Counted from the stretch's first letter, positions 8,080 through 19,338 are shown. The stretch: 42,026 nucleotides of DNA from Methanobrevibacter sp. (GCF_017427765.1 NZ_JAFRSC010000001.1:1-42026), one strand, 5' to 3'. Numbers and translations: made by a program. Notes: a model not told the origin generated them from the sequence alone.

Positions 8080-10083
8080 ATGTTCAAGACAGCTAGAATG
8101 CGTAAAATTAGAATTGTTACACTTGATAAGTATGTAGCCCCTACAGTGGATGCTCTCCACGAATCTGGGCTTGTACAAGTCAGTGATATTTCTGATAGCA
8201 TTCAGCAAGATCCTGAATTAGCGGAATTAGTAACTCCGGCAAAAGCTACTCCATACACTGGTAAGATATCTTCTCTTCTTATGAAAACAAATGGTATATC
8301 TGAACTATTAGGAAATTCTTTATCAGAAGGCCATGGGTTAAAAGATACATTAATGTCTTTTATTAGTCCAGACATGCCTGTTCAAAAAGAAGTTGAAGCT
8401 CTAGATACTGAAGCTTTTATTCAAAAAGCTGAAGATACATTGGCTCAGGTGGAGTCTAAAACACATGTTATTGAAGGAAAACTAGCCGCACTCGACGCTG
8501 AAACAAGTGAACTCAAGTCTAATAAAAGTTTGGCTAAGCACTTATCCAATTTTGACATGGATTTAGCTCTTTTAAAAGATTCAAAGTACACTTCTACTAC
8601 TGTTGGTAGGATTAATGCTGAATCTACTTCAGAAATCAAAAATCAATTAAGTAACTTGACAGATGAATTAGAAGTATTTACTGTTCCTGCGGAAGATAAA
8701 GAAGGAGAAATTATCACCGTAGTGACATTAAAAGAATATAGTGATGAAGTTTATTCAACACTTCGTAAATTTGACTTTGAGAAAGTTGAAATAGGAAACG
8801 TTGAAGGTACTCCTCAACAGATTATTTCAAACGCTGATTCCAGATTGTTAACAATTGATTCAGAACGTGCTGCTGTTAAAAAAGAATTAAGAGCAGTCGC
8901 TGAACAATGGGACGATGATGTATTAGCTCTCAAAGAACAATTAGAGAATGAAAAAGAAAAGAACGAAATTCTTTCATCATTTGTTCAAACTAAAGATGCT
9001 TACATCTTTGAAGGTTGGGTGCCTGAAAAGGATGTCGAAAAAGTTGAACAATTAGTTGAAAAAAGTTCTGATGGACATTGTGCCTTTGAAACAATAGAGG
9101 TTGAAGGTACAGATGATGAAAATGTTCCTGTTTTACAACAAAACGGATGGTATGCAAAACCTTTCGAATACCTTGTTGATATGTACTCACCGGTACGTTA
9201 CAATGCAATTGATCCAACAATATTTGTTGCAATCACATTCCCATTCTTCTTCGGTTTCTGTTTAACCGATGCAGTATATGGTCTAGCAGTATCTGCTATT
9301 GGTGTAGTATTGCTAAAAGGTCTTGGAAAAGTTAAAGAATCAATGCATTCATTCGGTTGGATTTTAATCTGGTCTGGTCTGTGGGCCGTTATACTGGGTT
9401 TAATAACCAATGGTTTTATTGGGGACTTCCCGGAAAGATTAGCTGGTTTCCGTTTACCAACCGTTGTTGGTGCGGTTGAAGCATTTAAACATCCTGATAC
9501 TATTTTGATTATAGCTATCGCAGTTGGTCTTATTTACACAAACATCGGATTTATCTTAGGTGCAATCAACAACTTAAGATACGGTAATGTTAAAGAAGCT
9601 ATTGGTTCTCAAATTTGTTGGTTTGTATTTGAAGCTGGAATAATTTTCCTTGCATTAGGATATTTAATGCCTGCAATCGGTATGATTGGTATGGCATTAG
9701 GTGGAATTTTAATTATTGCAACTATTGGAATGTTAGTATGGGCTAACGGTGCATACGGTGTAATGGATATTTTCGGTTACATGGGAGATGTATTATCTTA
9801 TGCTCGTCTTTTAGCATTATGTTTAGCTACAGGTGGTATTGCTATGACAGTAAACATCTTAGCTCAAATGATTAATGGTATGGTTCCATATGCAGGTATT
9901 GTATTGGCAATATTCATATTCATATTCGGTCATATTGCAAACTTCGCTTTCCAAGTATTAGGTGCATTTATTAACGCTTTACGTCTTAACTATGTAGAGT
10001 TCTTCTCACAATTCTTCATGGAAGGTAAAGGTAAATTCGAAGCTTTCAAAGCAAAAAGAACATTTACAAAACTTAAAAATTAA
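8080..10083 (+). CDS. atpI: A-type ATP synthase subunit I (membrane stator, subunit a)
   Basis: The protein has 667 residues. The soluble N-terminal half (about 1-350) contains coiled-coil arms that attach to the E/H stalks. The C-terminal half has about eight membrane helices and forms the ion half-channels next to the K ring. GDVLSYARLLAL (about 569-580) holds the essential arginine, R576, of the ion path. The length is normal for methanogens. A 65-base AT-rich gap separates it from subunit K, which has its own AAGGTG ribosome site. Confidence 0.95.
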   Translation: MFKTARMRKIRIVTLDKYVAPTVDALHESGLVQVSDISDSIQQDPELAELVTPAKATPYTGKISSLLMKTNGISELLGNSLSEGHGLKDTLMSFISPDMPVQKEVEALDTEAFIQKAEDTLAQVESKTHVIEGKLAALDAETSELKSNKSLAKHLSNFDMDLALLKDSKYTSTTVGRINAESTSEIKNQLSNLTDELEVFTVPAEDKEGEIITVVTLKEYSDEVYSTLRKFDFEKVEIGNVEGTPQQIISNADSRLLTIDSERAAVKKELRAVAEQWDDDVLALKEQLENEKEKNEILSSFVQTKDAYIFEGWVPEKDVEKVEQLVEKSSDGHCAFETIEVEGTDDENVPVLQQNGWYAKPFEYLVDMYSPVRYNAIDPTIFVAITFPFFFGFCLTDAVYGLAVSAIGVVLLKGLGKVKESMHSFGWILIWSGLWAVILGLITNGFIGDFPERLAGFRLPTVVGAVEAFKHPDTILIIAIAVGLIYTNIGFILGAINNLRYGNVKEAIGSQICWFVFEAGIIFLALGYLMPAIGMIGMALGGILIIATIGMLVWANGAYGVMDIFGYMGDVLSYARLLALCLATGGIAMTVNILAQMINGMVPYAGIVLAIFIFIFGHIANFAFQVLGAFINALRLNYVEFFSQFFMEGKGKFEAFKAKRTFTKLKN

Positions 10084-10148
10084 AAATTTTTCATTTATAT
10101 CTTAAAACAAAATTTAAAAATCAATATTATTTCAAAGGTGAATTAAAT

Positions 10149-10634
10149 ATGGTAGAAATTGCTTTAGGTACTGCTTTAGCAGCTATTGGTGCTGGAGTAG
10201 CAATTGGTTTTGCCGGATTAGGTTCCGGTTTAGGTCAAGGTATGGCAGCTGCTGGTTCTGTAGGAGCAGTTGCAGAAGACAATGACATGTTTGCAAGAGG
10301 TATTATTTTCTCTGCTTTGCCAGAAACTCAGGCTATTTACGGTTTCTTGGTTGCAATCTTATTATTAGTATTCTCAGGATTACTGGGTGGAGGACAAGGA
10401 TTACCTACTGAAGCAGGTATTGTAGCTATTGGTGTAGGTGCATCCATTGGTTTCGCTGGTTTAGGTTCCGGTATGGGACAAGGTATGGCAGCAGCATCTT
10501 CCGTTGGTGCTATTGTAGAAGACAATGATATGTTTGCTCGTGGTATTATCTTCTCTGCATTACCAGAGACACAAGCTATTTACGGTTTCTTGATTGCTAT
10601 TTTACTTATGGTATTCGGTGGAATCTTAGGTTAA
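10149..10634 (+). CDS. atpK: A-type ATP synthase subunit K (rotor ring c subunit, duplicated)
   Basis: This 161-residue proteolipid is made of two near-identical hairpins (about 1-80 and 85-161). Each carries GFAGLGSG-GQGMAA in helix 1 and SALPETQAIYGFL in helix 2, so both ion-binding glutamates (E59 and E140) are kept, each inside a P-E-T-Q motif (P58/Q61 and P139/Q142), with Q30 and Q111 in the first helices. The PETQ-type site is linked to sodium binding in related methanogens, including M. ruminantium. Two sites per four-helix monomer distinguishes it from vacuolar-type rings, which keep one. Confidence 0.95.
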   Translation: MVEIALGTALAAIGAGVAIGFAGLGSGLGQGMAAAGSVGAVAEDNDMFARGIIFSALPETQAIYGFLVAILLLVFSGLLGGGQGLPTEAGIVAIGVGASIGFAGLGSGMGQGMAAASSVGAIVEDNDMFARGIIFSALPETQAIYGFLIAILLMVFGGILG

Positions 10635-10647
10635 GGAGGCAATTTAT

Positions 10648-11259
10648 ATGAGCTCAGGCACAGATAAAATTGTTTCAAGCATTATGTCTGAAGCCCAAGG
10701 GAAAGCTGATGTAATCATTCAAGAAGCTAATGCAGAAGTTTCATCAATTACTGCAAAAGCTGAAAAAACTGCAGAAGCTGAAAAAGCTAAAATATCAGAT
10801 AATGGTAAAAAACAATCTGAAATGAGATATCAGCAAATTATCTCTGAAGCTAAGATGAATGCTCGTAGAGCTGAATTAGGCGCTAAAGAAGAAGTCATTG
10901 AAGCGGCATTTGCAAAAGCTACTGATGCTCTTAAAGCTAAAGCTGCTTCCGATGATGATGAATATAAAGATTCATTAAGTAAAATGATTAAAGAAGCTAC
11001 AGATGAAATTGGTAGTAAAGATTTAATCTTACAATTAAATGAAAAAGATACACAAAACATGAAAGATCAACTTTCAGGAGTCTCTACTTTCCAAATTGAG
11101 GACATTACTTTTACTTTAGGTGAACCTATTGATGCTATAGGTGGAGCTGTTTTAAAAACAAGTAATGGAGATATTGAAGTAAATAATACTATTGAAGCTA
11201 GATTAGATAGATTTAAAAGTATGTTACGTAGTGAAGTTGCTGAAGTTTTATTTAAATAA
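10648..11259 (+). CDS. atpE: A-type ATP synthase subunit E (peripheral stalk)
   Basis: The protein has 203 residues: an N-terminal helix of about 100 residues rich in Ala, Glu and Lys that pairs with subunit H, and a globular C-terminal domain (about 110-203) that binds the catalytic head, ending in a hydrophobic SEVAEVLFK. AAGGAGGC precedes the ATG. It is 13 bases after subunit K and 15 bases before subunit C. Confidence 0.93.
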   Translation: MSSGTDKIVSSIMSEAQGKADVIIQEANAEVSSITAKAEKTAEAEKAKISDNGKKQSEMRYQQIISEAKMNARRAELGAKEEVIEAAFAKATDALKAKAASDDDEYKDSLSKMIKEATDEIGSKDLILQLNEKDTQNMKDQLSGVSTFQIEDITFTLGEPIDAIGGAVLKTSNGDIEVNNTIEARLDRFKSMLRSEVAEVLFK

Positions 11260-11274
11260 TTAGGAGGATAAATT

Positions 11275-12429
11275 ATGGCAGATGAAATTGCTACATTAAT
11301 AAGTTCTGTTGGACTTACACAAGAAACATTTCTTGTATTCTGTGTAATTGCAGTTCTTATTGTTGGTGCAGTAGTTGTAATCATTGCATCTAGACCAATT
11401 TTGGACATTTATCCTTATCTTAACCCAAGTGCAAGAGTAAGAGCAAGAAAAGGAAGATTATTTGACGAAAAACAACTCTCTGAAATTGTTGAAACAAACA
11501 ATGTTGAAGAAGTTGAAAACTATCTCAAAGGTATTCCTGAATATGCTGATGTTCTTGACGAATATCCTCTTGATAAAGCATTAGATGTTGAACGTGCTAA
11601 TACTTATGACTTTGTTGCAAGATTAGCTCCTAAGGAAGTAAAAGATCCTTTTGTTATCATGTCTAAAAAAACTGATATAGATAACATTAAAAGTCTTTTA
11701 ACTGCTAAGGAAGTCGGTCTCAGTCCAGAAGAAACAAGAGAATTATTAATTCCTTGCGGATCTCTATACTCCGATTTAGAATCATTGGCTGATGCTGACA
11801 GTGTAACTGATATTGTTACAAGTTTAGACGGTACTGAATATTCTGCTGCTTTAGAAGATGCTCTTCCACAATATGAAGACACTAATATGATTCTTCCATT
11901 AGAATCTGCTTTAGATAAATATTATTTAGGCAAGTTATTACGTTCTTCTGATGTTCCTGCTGATGAAAACAGACAAATTATGTATGCATATGTTGGAACT
12001 CAAGTTGATGTAGCTAATCTTAAACTAATTATAAGGGCTAAAGAAGATGGTCTTGATTATGATGCAATCTCTCCTTATATATTAGAAGAAGGATACCAAT
12101 TACGTGAATGGAAACTTAAAGATTTAATGGAATCTCCTGATGTTACTAATGTAATATCCGGTTTAGAAGGAACAAAATATGCACATGCATTAACTGATGC
12201 TATGCCAGTTTACAACGAAACTGGTTCAGTTGCTGTATTTGAAAAAGCATTGGATGTATATGCTTCCGATTATGCTAAATCTTTATCTTCTAAAAAACCA
12301 TTAGGTATTGGTCCAATTATTGGTTATTTAAGTCAAAAAGAAAATGAAATTAAAAATTTAAAAATTATTGCAAGAGCAAAAAGAGAAGCAGACTTCCCTA
12401 ATTCAAAAATCATGGAGATGTTAATATGA
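11275..12429 (+). CDS. atpC: A-type ATP synthase subunit C (rotor adaptor)
   Basis: At 384 residues, this subunit forms the funnel-shaped socket between the D/F axle and the K ring. It shows the threefold internal pattern of the family, with repeated blocks such as NLKLIIRAKEDGL and a C-terminal ENEIKNLKIIARAKRE. The N-terminus carries an extra hydrophobic stretch (about residues 18-40, IAVLIVGAVVVIIA) before the first domain, so part may lie at the membrane surface. TAGGAGGAT precedes the ATG, and the stop overlaps the next start as ATGA. Confidence 0.92.
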   Translation: MADEIATLISSVGLTQETFLVFCVIAVLIVGAVVVIIASRPILDIYPYLNPSARVRARKGRLFDEKQLSEIVETNNVEEVENYLKGIPEYADVLDEYPLDKALDVERANTYDFVARLAPKEVKDPFVIMSKKTDIDNIKSLLTAKEVGLSPEETRELLIPCGSLYSDLESLADADSVTDIVTSLDGTEYSAALEDALPQYEDTNMILPLESALDKYYLGKLLRSSDVPADENRQIMYAYVGTQVDVANLKLIIRAKEDGLDYDAISPYILEEGYQLREWKLKDLMESPDVTNVISGLEGTKYAHALTDAMPVYNETGSVAVFEKALDVYASDYAKSLSSKKPLGIGPIIGYLSQKENEIKNLKIIARAKREADFPNSKIMEMLI

Positions 12430-12743
12430 GTTCTGTAGCAATTATAGGTGATATTGACACAGTATCTGGATTTAGATTAGGTGGTGTCAAAAAAGCAGAA
12501 GTTGTTAACTCTGCTGAAGAAGCTATTGCGGCTTTTGATAAATTTTTAGATGAAGAAATTTCAATTATTATCATTACTCAATTAATGGCTAATGAGATAA
12601 GAGAACACATTAATAGAAAAATTGGTTCAAATGTTTTACCAATGATAATTGAAATACCTGATAAAGATGGGTCCTCAGGAGGATCATCTGATCAAATAAA
12701 TGAGCTTATTAAAAGAGTTATCGGGGTAGAGATGGTTAAATGA
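12426..12743 (+). CDS. atpF: A-type ATP synthase subunit F
   Basis: This 105-residue CheY-like small subunit of the central stalk begins [19 protein letters not shown], the usual N-terminus of subunit F, and has a Gly/Ser-rich hinge near residues 82-87. Four-base ATGA overlaps join it to subunit C before and subunit A after, which indicates translational coupling. Its helical C-terminus binds subunits D and B. Confidence 0.93.
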   Translation: MSSVAIIGDIDTVSGFRLGGVKKAEVVNSAEEAIAAFDKFLDEEISIIIITQLMANEIREHINRKIGSNVLPMIIEIPDKDGSSGGSSDQINELIKRVIGVEMVK

Positions 12744-14482
12744 TTATTGAAGGAAAAATTATTAAGATTGCTGGGCCTGTTATTATCGCAGATGGTATGA
12801 GAGGGGCTCAGATGCTTGAGATGGTTAGGGTAGGTGACGAGAAGCTTATCGGGGAAATCATTGAGCTTGAAGGTGACACCGCAACTATCCAAGTATATGA
12901 AGAAACAGCCGGTATCCAACCGGGTGAAGTAGTTGAATGTACAGGAGGTCCATTGTCAGTAGAACTTGCTCCAGGTGTAATGAGTTCCATTTTTGATGGA
13001 ATTCAAAGACCATTAAGAATCATCAGAGAAGAATCTGGTGATTTTATTGCAAGAGGTATTGATGTAGATTCAGTAAACAAAGAGAAAAAATGGGCTTTCA
13101 AACCTGTAGCTAAAGTTGGAGATGTCTTACAAGGTGGAGACGTTCTTGGTGAAGTTCAAGAAACCACTGCTGTATTACACAAAATTATGGTACCTCCAAC
13201 CCTCGAAGGTGAAGTTACTGAAATTGCTGCTGAAGGCGAATACACTGTATTAGATGATATTGCTACTGTTGGTGGAGAAAAAGTTCAAATGCTCCAAAAA
13301 TGGCCGGTAAAAAGAAGCCGTCCATACATTGAAAAATTAGACCCAGATATACCTTTAGTAACTGGTCAAAGAGCACAAGATACTTTCTTCTCCGTAGCTA
13401 AAGGAGGAGCAGCAGCTATTCCAGGTCCTTTCGGATCAGGTAAAACTGTTACACAGCAACAATTGGCTAAATGGGCTGACGCAGATATCGTTGTATATAT
13501 CGGATGTGGAGAACGTGGTAACGAAATGACTGAAGTACTTACTGAATTCCCATTCCTTGACGACCCTAAAACCGGTAACCCATTGATGGACAGAACTGTT
13601 CTTATTGCAAACACTTCCAACATGCCGGTAGCAGCTCGTGAAGCATGTGTATATACTGGAATTACTATTGCTGAATACTACCGTGACCAAGGTTACGATG
13701 TAGCACTTATGGCAGACTCAACTTCAAGATGGGCAGAAGCTATGAGGGAAATTTCTGGAAGATTAGAAGAAATGCCTGGGGAAGAAGGTTACCCTGCATA
13801 CTTAGCATCCAGATTAGCACAATTCTATGAAAGAGCAGGAAGAGTAAAAACTATTGGTAGTGAACCAAATGTTGCATCTATTTCTGTAGTTGGTGCAGTA
13901 TCACCTCCTGGTGGGGACTTATCTGAACCTGTTACTCAAAACACATTACGTATCTGTAAAGTGTTCTGGGCATTAGACGCATCTCTTGCGGATAAACGTC
14001 ACTTCCCTTCAATTGACTGGTTACAAAGTTATTCATTATACGTAGACAGTATTGAAGGCTGGTGGGCTGAAAACGTAGCAGAAGATTGGAGAGCAACTCG
14101 TGACCAAGCTATGGGATTATTACAAAAAGAATCCGAGTTACAGGAAATTGTACAATTAGTCGGTCCTGATGCATTACCTGAAACTGACCAAGCTACTTTA
14201 GAAACTACTCGTATGTTAAGAGAAGATTTCTTACAACAAAATGCATTTGATGATGTAGACACATACTGTGCACCGGATAAACAATACAAAATGTTAAAAA
14301 CTATCCTTTTATTCTACAAAGAATCTCTTGCAGCTGTTAACAGAGGAGCACCAATTGCAAACATTGTAGCTTTACCTGTTAAAGAAGAAATCGGTAAAAT
14401 GAAATATATACCACAAGATGAATTTGATGCAAAAATCGCTGAAATTCAATCCGCAATTACTAAACAATGCAGTGAGGCTTAA
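12740..14482 (+). CDS. atpA: A-type ATP synthase catalytic subunit A
   Basis: The 580-residue catalytic subunit has the usual domains: N-terminal beta barrel (1-70), the non-homologous bulge (about 115-190), the nucleotide-binding domain and a helical C-terminus. The P-loop GPFGSGKT is at 229-236 with K235, and the catalytic glutamate E258 lies in GERGNE. The length shows that no intein interrupts the P-loop. It overlaps subunit F by 4 bases and stops 2 bases before subunit B. Confidence 0.97.
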   Translation: MIIEGKIIKIAGPVIIADGMRGAQMLEMVRVGDEKLIGEIIELEGDTATIQVYEETAGIQPGEVVECTGGPLSVELAPGVMSSIFDGIQRPLRIIREESGDFIARGIDVDSVNKEKKWAFKPVAKVGDVLQGGDVLGEVQETTAVLHKIMVPPTLEGEVTEIAAEGEYTVLDDIATVGGEKVQMLQKWPVKRSRPYIEKLDPDIPLVTGQRAQDTFFSVAKGGAAAIPGPFGSGKTVTQQQLAKWADADIVVYIGCGERGNEMTEVLTEFPFLDDPKTGNPLMDRTVLIANTSNMPVAAREACVYTGITIAEYYRDQGYDVALMADSTSRWAEAMREISGRLEEMPGEEGYPAYLASRLAQFYERAGRVKTIGSEPNVASISVVGAVSPPGGDLSEPVTQNTLRICKVFWALDASLADKRHFPSIDWLQSYSLYVDSIEGWWAENVAEDWRATRDQAMGLLQKESELQEIVQLVGPDALPETDQATLETTRMLREDFLQQNAFDDVDTYCAPDKQYKMLKTILLFYKESLAAVNRGAPIANIVALPVKEEIGKMKYIPQDEFDAKIAEIQSAITKQCSEA

Positions 14483-14484
14483 AA

Positions 14485-15873
<1,389 letters not shown>

Positions 15874-15900
15874 TATCATTGCAGTAATGTAGGTGATTAA

Positions 15901-16587
15901 ATGGCACAAGATATTATAGATGGAATTAATCCAACTCGTATGGAATTATTATCTCTTAAAAATAGGACAAAACTTGCTGTTAAAGGGCATGGTTTGCTTA
16001 AAGAGAAAAGAGATGCTTTAATTAAAGAGTTTTTTGATATCTTGGATCGTGTCAAAGGTATTCGTGAAAACGCAGAATTAAGTCTAAAAGAAGCAAATGA
16101 TGCTTTACTTGAAGCTCAAATTGCAATGGGTGATTTAGCTGTTAGAAAAGCAGCATTATCTGTTAAGGAATCTATTGATGTTGAGATTACTTCAAGAAGT
16201 GTTATGGGTGTTTCAGTACCTGTAACTGATGTCAAAATGGAAGAAAGGTCCATTATTGATAGGGGTTACGGATTCTCTGATACTACAATTCAATTAGACG
16301 AAGCTGCTAAAAAATTCGAGGAATCTATTAAGTATTTAATCGAGCTCGGTGAAGTGGAAAAAACAATTTATCTGCTTGCTGAAGAAATCGAAGCTACTAA
16401 ACGTAGAGTTAATGCTTTGGAACATATTATGATTCCAAGATTCCAAAATACTGAAAAGTATATTGATATGAGACTCCAAGAAATGGAAAGGGAAAACTTC
16501 GTTAGATTGAAAATGATTAGATCAACTATTGAGAAGAATGAAAAAGCTGCTGCAGCAGCTGAAGAAGCTTCTAATGCAGAAGCTTAA
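15901..16587 (+). CDS. atpD: A-type ATP synthase subunit D (central axle)
   Basis: The protein has 228 residues in two long helices, one at the N-terminus with [20 protein letters not shown] and one at the C-terminus with [17 protein letters not shown], around a shorter central part, as in the coiled-coil rotor axle. GTAGGTGAT precedes the ATG. The alanine- and glutamate-rich tail (AAAAAEEA) is typical in the genus. It is the last gene of the operon, and T-rich DNA follows. Confidence 0.95.
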   Translation: MAQDIIDGINPTRMELLSLKNRTKLAVKGHGLLKEKRDALIKEFFDILDRVKGIRENAELSLKEANDALLEAQIAMGDLAVRKAALSVKESIDVEITSRSVMGVSVPVTDVKMEERSIIDRGYGFSDTTIQLDEAAKKFEESIKYLIELGEVEKTIYLLAEEIEATKRRVNALEHIMIPRFQNTEKYIDMRLQEMERENFVRLKMIRSTIEKNEKAAAAAEEASNAEA

Positions 16588-16632
16588 TTTTTTCTCATAT
16601 CTTTTTATTTTCTTCTATTTTTATTTATTTTT
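16588..16632 (+). terminator. T-rich terminator of the ATP synthase operon
   Basis: Several T runs of 5-7 bases follow the atpD stop, without a clear hairpin. Such T tracts on the coding strand are the common archaeal termination signal. Confidence 0.5.
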
Positions 16633-16734
16633 TTAATTAAAGGTTAATTTGATTGTTATTTTTAAAAATAATTTTTATTATAAAGTTACTGTAAAAAAAT
16701 TTCTTACTAGAAATTCAAGAAAATCGGTGTTAAA

Positions 16735-16884
16735 ATGAAAAGGAATCCTATAGACCAATTTATGAAAGACCCGGATAATAAGGCTAGAGTATTTGTTTGG
16801 ATAACTTATGGGATGGTTGCAACTACTTTTATGATTACATTGGGAGTAATATTATTTATTTTACACCTAGTTGGCTTTTTCTAG
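16735..16884 (+). CDS. Small single-helix membrane protein (49 residues)
   Basis: The protein begins MKRNPIDQFMKDPDNKARVF and continues as one hydrophobic helix (about residues 20-48) ending in LVGFF. GGTG (16726-16729) stands 5 bases before the ATG, and a TATA-like ttattataaag lies near 16676-16686. The charged head (KDPDNKA) followed by one helix makes a convincing small gene. It sits just after the ATP synthase operon, so a small accessory role is possible, but there is no direct evidence. Its last 29 bases overlap the convergent ATP-grasp gene. Confidence 0.65.
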   Translation: MKRNPIDQFMKDPDNKARVFVWITYGMVATTFMITLGVILFILHLVGFF

Positions 16885-18040
16885 CTGCTTTTTGAACTTT
16901 TTGAGTTGTTAATTCTACTTTTTCATATAATTTTTCAAAATCACTATCTTTATCAATTATTGTTAGTAATGGCTCTGATTTTTCAGTGATTGAACCGATA
17001 TGAGGAAGGTCATAAATATTGTTTAAATCTATTTTTTCGAATTTGTTTCGGTTTGGGGAATAAATTATTTTTTTATAGGAATAATATTTTGGTTTTGGAA
17101 TTTCTATAATTTCTCCCTGACAAGCTTTGATATGTGCATCTAACATGTTGATGCCTAAAGATTTTTCTACACATTCAAATGTTCCCTGTATTCTCGGATT
17201 AATTTCTATAACATATAATCCATTTTCATTTAGAATGTAATCTACGCCATTTGATCCAATCAGATTAAATTTTTGCGCTAATTTTTCAGATGCAATTTCC
17301 ATTTCACTGTTTATTTCATCGATATCTCTAACATCTGCCATAACAGATTCGTTAGTTAAAGGCAGAATATTACCAACATATATGAAACTGTTATTTTTTT
17401 CAAAATCATGTTGGGTTAGTAATCGTGTATTGATTATTGTTTTAGCATCATTTTTGCTTGCAAGCAGTGATGAACTTAAACTGATTCCCGGTATATATTC
17501 CTGCAATATGAATTCACCATCATTAAATTGAAGTTCTTTTTCATTATCTATTAGATTAATATCATACCCTCCACTTCCTTGAAGGGGTTTTAAAATAAAT
17601 TGAATGTCTTCATAATTTTCACTTATTTCAAATGCCTCATCTATATCAGTTACATTAAAACTCTTAGGAGTTAAAAATTCATCTTTGATTTTTTTATAGA
17701 ATCGGTATTTGTCTTCAATATTTTCAACATCTTTTGTTCCCAAAATCTTCTTTTTGTGTTTGTTTGAAAAATCAGATGGTGAAATGCCTGAAATTGGGAT
17801 TATATAATCCACGTCGTCCAGATAATCTTTAGAAATTTCTAAAATATTTGCACTATTGAATTGATCTTCAAAAATACCGCAGCTTTGATTTTCCTGTTCA
17901 TTTAAAATAATCTTCTGATTTTTGATTTGAGGTGTATCTGATGAGGAAAAATAGCTTGTGGAAAATATTTCGTAATCTAATTTCAATGCACTGTTAAGCA
18001 TACTTCTTGTATCAATTCCAATAAGTAACAGCTTTTCCAT
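16856..18040 (-). CDS. ATP-grasp superfamily ligase of unknown substrate
   Basis: This 394-residue protein has an N-terminal pre-ATP-grasp domain (MEKLLLIGIDTRSM), a central ATP-binding fold with FILKPLQGSGGYDI (about 150-163), the LQEYIPGISLS segment (about 183-193) and the metal-binding VIEINPRIQGT (about 288-298). It forms acid-amine or acid-thiol bonds with ATP, but the substrate cannot be told from sequence. It resembles the archaeal ATP-grasp group related to biotin carboxylase (COG2232-like). Its 3' end overlaps the 49-residue membrane gene. tRNA-Gln lies just upstream on the same strand. Confidence 0.75.
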   Translation of the reverse strand: MEKLLLIGIDTRSMLNSALKLDYEIFSTSYFSSSDTPQIKNQKIILNEQENQSCGIFEDQFNSANILEISKDYLDDVDYIIPISGISPSDFSNKHKKKILGTKDVENIEDKYRFYKKIKDEFLTPKSFNVTDIDEAFEISENYEDIQFILKPLQGSGGYDINLIDNEKELQFNDGEFILQEYIPGISLSSSLLASKNDAKTIINTRLLTQHDFEKNNSFIYVGNILPLTNESVMADVRDIDEINSEMEIASEKLAQKFNLIGSNGVDYILNENGLYVIEINPRIQGTFECVEKSLGINMLDAHIKACQGEIIEIPKPKYYSYKKIIYSPNRNKFEKIDLNNIYDLPHIGSITEKSEPLLTIIDKDSDFEKLYEKVELTTQKVQKAARKSQLGVK

Positions 18041-18070
18041 AAATTATCAATAAAAATAGTTAATTAGAAA

Positions 18071-18142
18071 TAGTCCCGAGCGGAGTCGAACCGCCGTCTC
18101 CGGGTCCAAAGCCTAGAAGGATTACCACTACCCTACGGGACT
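18071..18142 (-). tRNA. tRNA-Gln (UUG)
   Basis: On the minus strand the acceptor AGTCCCG pairs with CGGGACT. The T arm is GGCGG-TTCGACT-CCGCT, and the 7-base anticodon loop CTTTGGA gives anticodon TTG. The discriminator is A, and no CCA is encoded. The gene is intronless. The anticodon stem CTAGG/CCCGG has a T-G wobble and an A-C mismatch at the middle pair, which is unusual. Confidence 0.9.
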
Positions 18143-18166
18143 ATAATATGTTGCACATATACAACA

Positions 18167-18182
18167 ATAATATATATTATTC
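18167..18182 (-). promoter_or_regulatory. TATA element of tRNA-Gln
   Basis: The near-symmetric aataatatatattatt lies about 25-40 bases upstream of the mature tRNA 5' end, where archaeal TATA boxes stand relative to the start. Confidence 0.5.
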
Positions 18183-18209
18183 ATGTAGTATTTAAACCTA
18201 TCGGTATAA

Positions 18210-18596
18210 TTATAATTTTTGATAAAATAAGCATTTTTCATGCCAGATACAATTAAAACAAATTTTAGACACACTATCTTTAGTATTGAAAATTGCATCT
18301 ACCTTTTTGAATAATTCAACTGCATTATATTCTTTATCAATTTCAAATTTTTTCAAAACTTCCCCGTCCATATTAACAATTTTTTCATTTTGTGTTTCAT
18401 TAATACATATTCCATTCTTTAGATTTGGACATGCCTTACAGATATCATCAGGGGAATTTGTAAGGATAATTGAAGTTGCAGTTTGTTTTCTTTTCACATT
18501 GACATCAGTCATATTTTCTACAAAGTTTTCATCATATCCGTATCCCTGAAAACCTTTAAGACACAACAGATGATGTCCTCTTAAAATAAGTTTCAT
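18210..18596 (-). CDS. DUF1284 family cysteine-rich protein
   Basis: The protein has 128 residues. The N-terminus LRGHHLLCLKGFQGYGY (5-21) and the two cysteine clusters, C53-x2-C56-x7-C64 and C113-x2-C116-x5-C122, match the DUF1284 pattern known in methanogens and clostridia. The clusters suggest a bound iron-sulphur centre or zinc; function unknown. It is a single gene between bioY and tRNA-Gln on the same strand. Confidence 0.8.
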   Translation of the reverse strand: MKLILRGHHLLCLKGFQGYGYDENFVENMTDVNVKRKQTATSIILTNSPDDICKACPNLKNGICINETQNEKIVNMDGEVLKKFEIDKEYNAVELFKKVDAIFNTKDSVSKICFNCIWHEKCLFYQKL

Positions 18597-18614
18597 TTAA
18601 ATCAATAAAATAAT

Positions 18615-18646
18615 AAAAAAAGAAAAAAAGTTTAAAAACTTTTTTT
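18615..18646 (-). terminator. Terminator of bioY
   Basis: A perfect 11-bp inverted repeat (18623-18633 with 18636-18646, 2-base loop) starts at the bioY stop codon. On the minus strand it is followed by a long T-rich run. Confidence 0.6.
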
Positions 18647-19257
18647 TAGTCTTTTGGTAAAAATACTTTAGATACTGAAGCTGCACCTAATATCTTTACA
18701 ATATCTCCTGCAATAAATGGAACAAGACCCATCATTAAAAGATCAACAACACCTAATGTTGTTCCTTGGGTCAAAACGGACCATAATGCAAGGCCAGCTA
18801 ATCCTGGAATATATATTAATGCAAAGTTTGCAATTCCAATAACGATTGCCATTCTTGTAAAATTACGTGCTTTTGCATATCTTTCAGTAATGTATCCTAT
18901 AAAGTATGATGCTATTACGAATCCTACAAAGAATCCAAATGTTGAACCTAAAAATATTTCAAGTCCACCGGTCATGCCTCCAAACCAAGGAATGAAAGCA
19001 ATTCCAAGCACAATATATAGGATTTGGCTTAAACAACCGTACTTTTTACCTAAGAATAAACCAGAACATAATACTGCAAAAGTTTGTGCAGTTATTGGAA
19101 CTGGAGTCCATGGGAGTGGAATAATGATTTGAGCCATTATACCTGTAAAACATGCCATCAAAAGTGACATGAGCAATTTAGTTGCAGTACTAGAGTCCTG
19201 AATTCTTTCAAAAACGTTTTTTCTGGTACTGTAATAATTTTCCATATTGATATTCAT
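18646..19257 (-). CDS. bioY: BioY, substrate-binding membrane component of the biotin ECF transporter
   Basis: The 203-residue protein has six hydrophobic helices. The conserved IPLPWTPVPITAQTFAV (about 47-63) in the loop after helix 1 is the BioY hallmark, and later GLVPFIAGDIVKI (about 177-189) matches the biotin-binding C-terminal part. No bioMN energy-coupling genes are adjacent, so it must use a shared ECF module or act alone. A GGAGGT ribosome site precedes the start, with a TATA-like stretch near 19283-19291. Confidence 0.92.
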   Translation of the reverse strand: MNINMENYYSTRKNVFERIQDSSTATKLLMSLLMACFTGIMAQIIIPLPWTPVPITAQTFAVLCSGLFLGKKYGCLSQILYIVLGIAFIPWFGGMTGGLEIFLGSTFGFFVGFVIASYFIGYITERYAKARNFTRMAIVIGIANFALIYIPGLAGLALWSVLTQGTTLGVVDLLMMGLVPFIAGDIVKILGAASVSKVFLPKD

Positions 19258-19338
19258 TTTTTACCTCCAATTTCCGAATCCTATATAATATTTATTCATT
19301 ATATTATTTTAGTGTTATGTTTTCAAATAAAAAATATG

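Noticed and set aside
10149..10634. Two near-identical DNA blocks as a mobile repeat
   Set aside because: They are the two hairpins of the duplicated ATP synthase K subunit.
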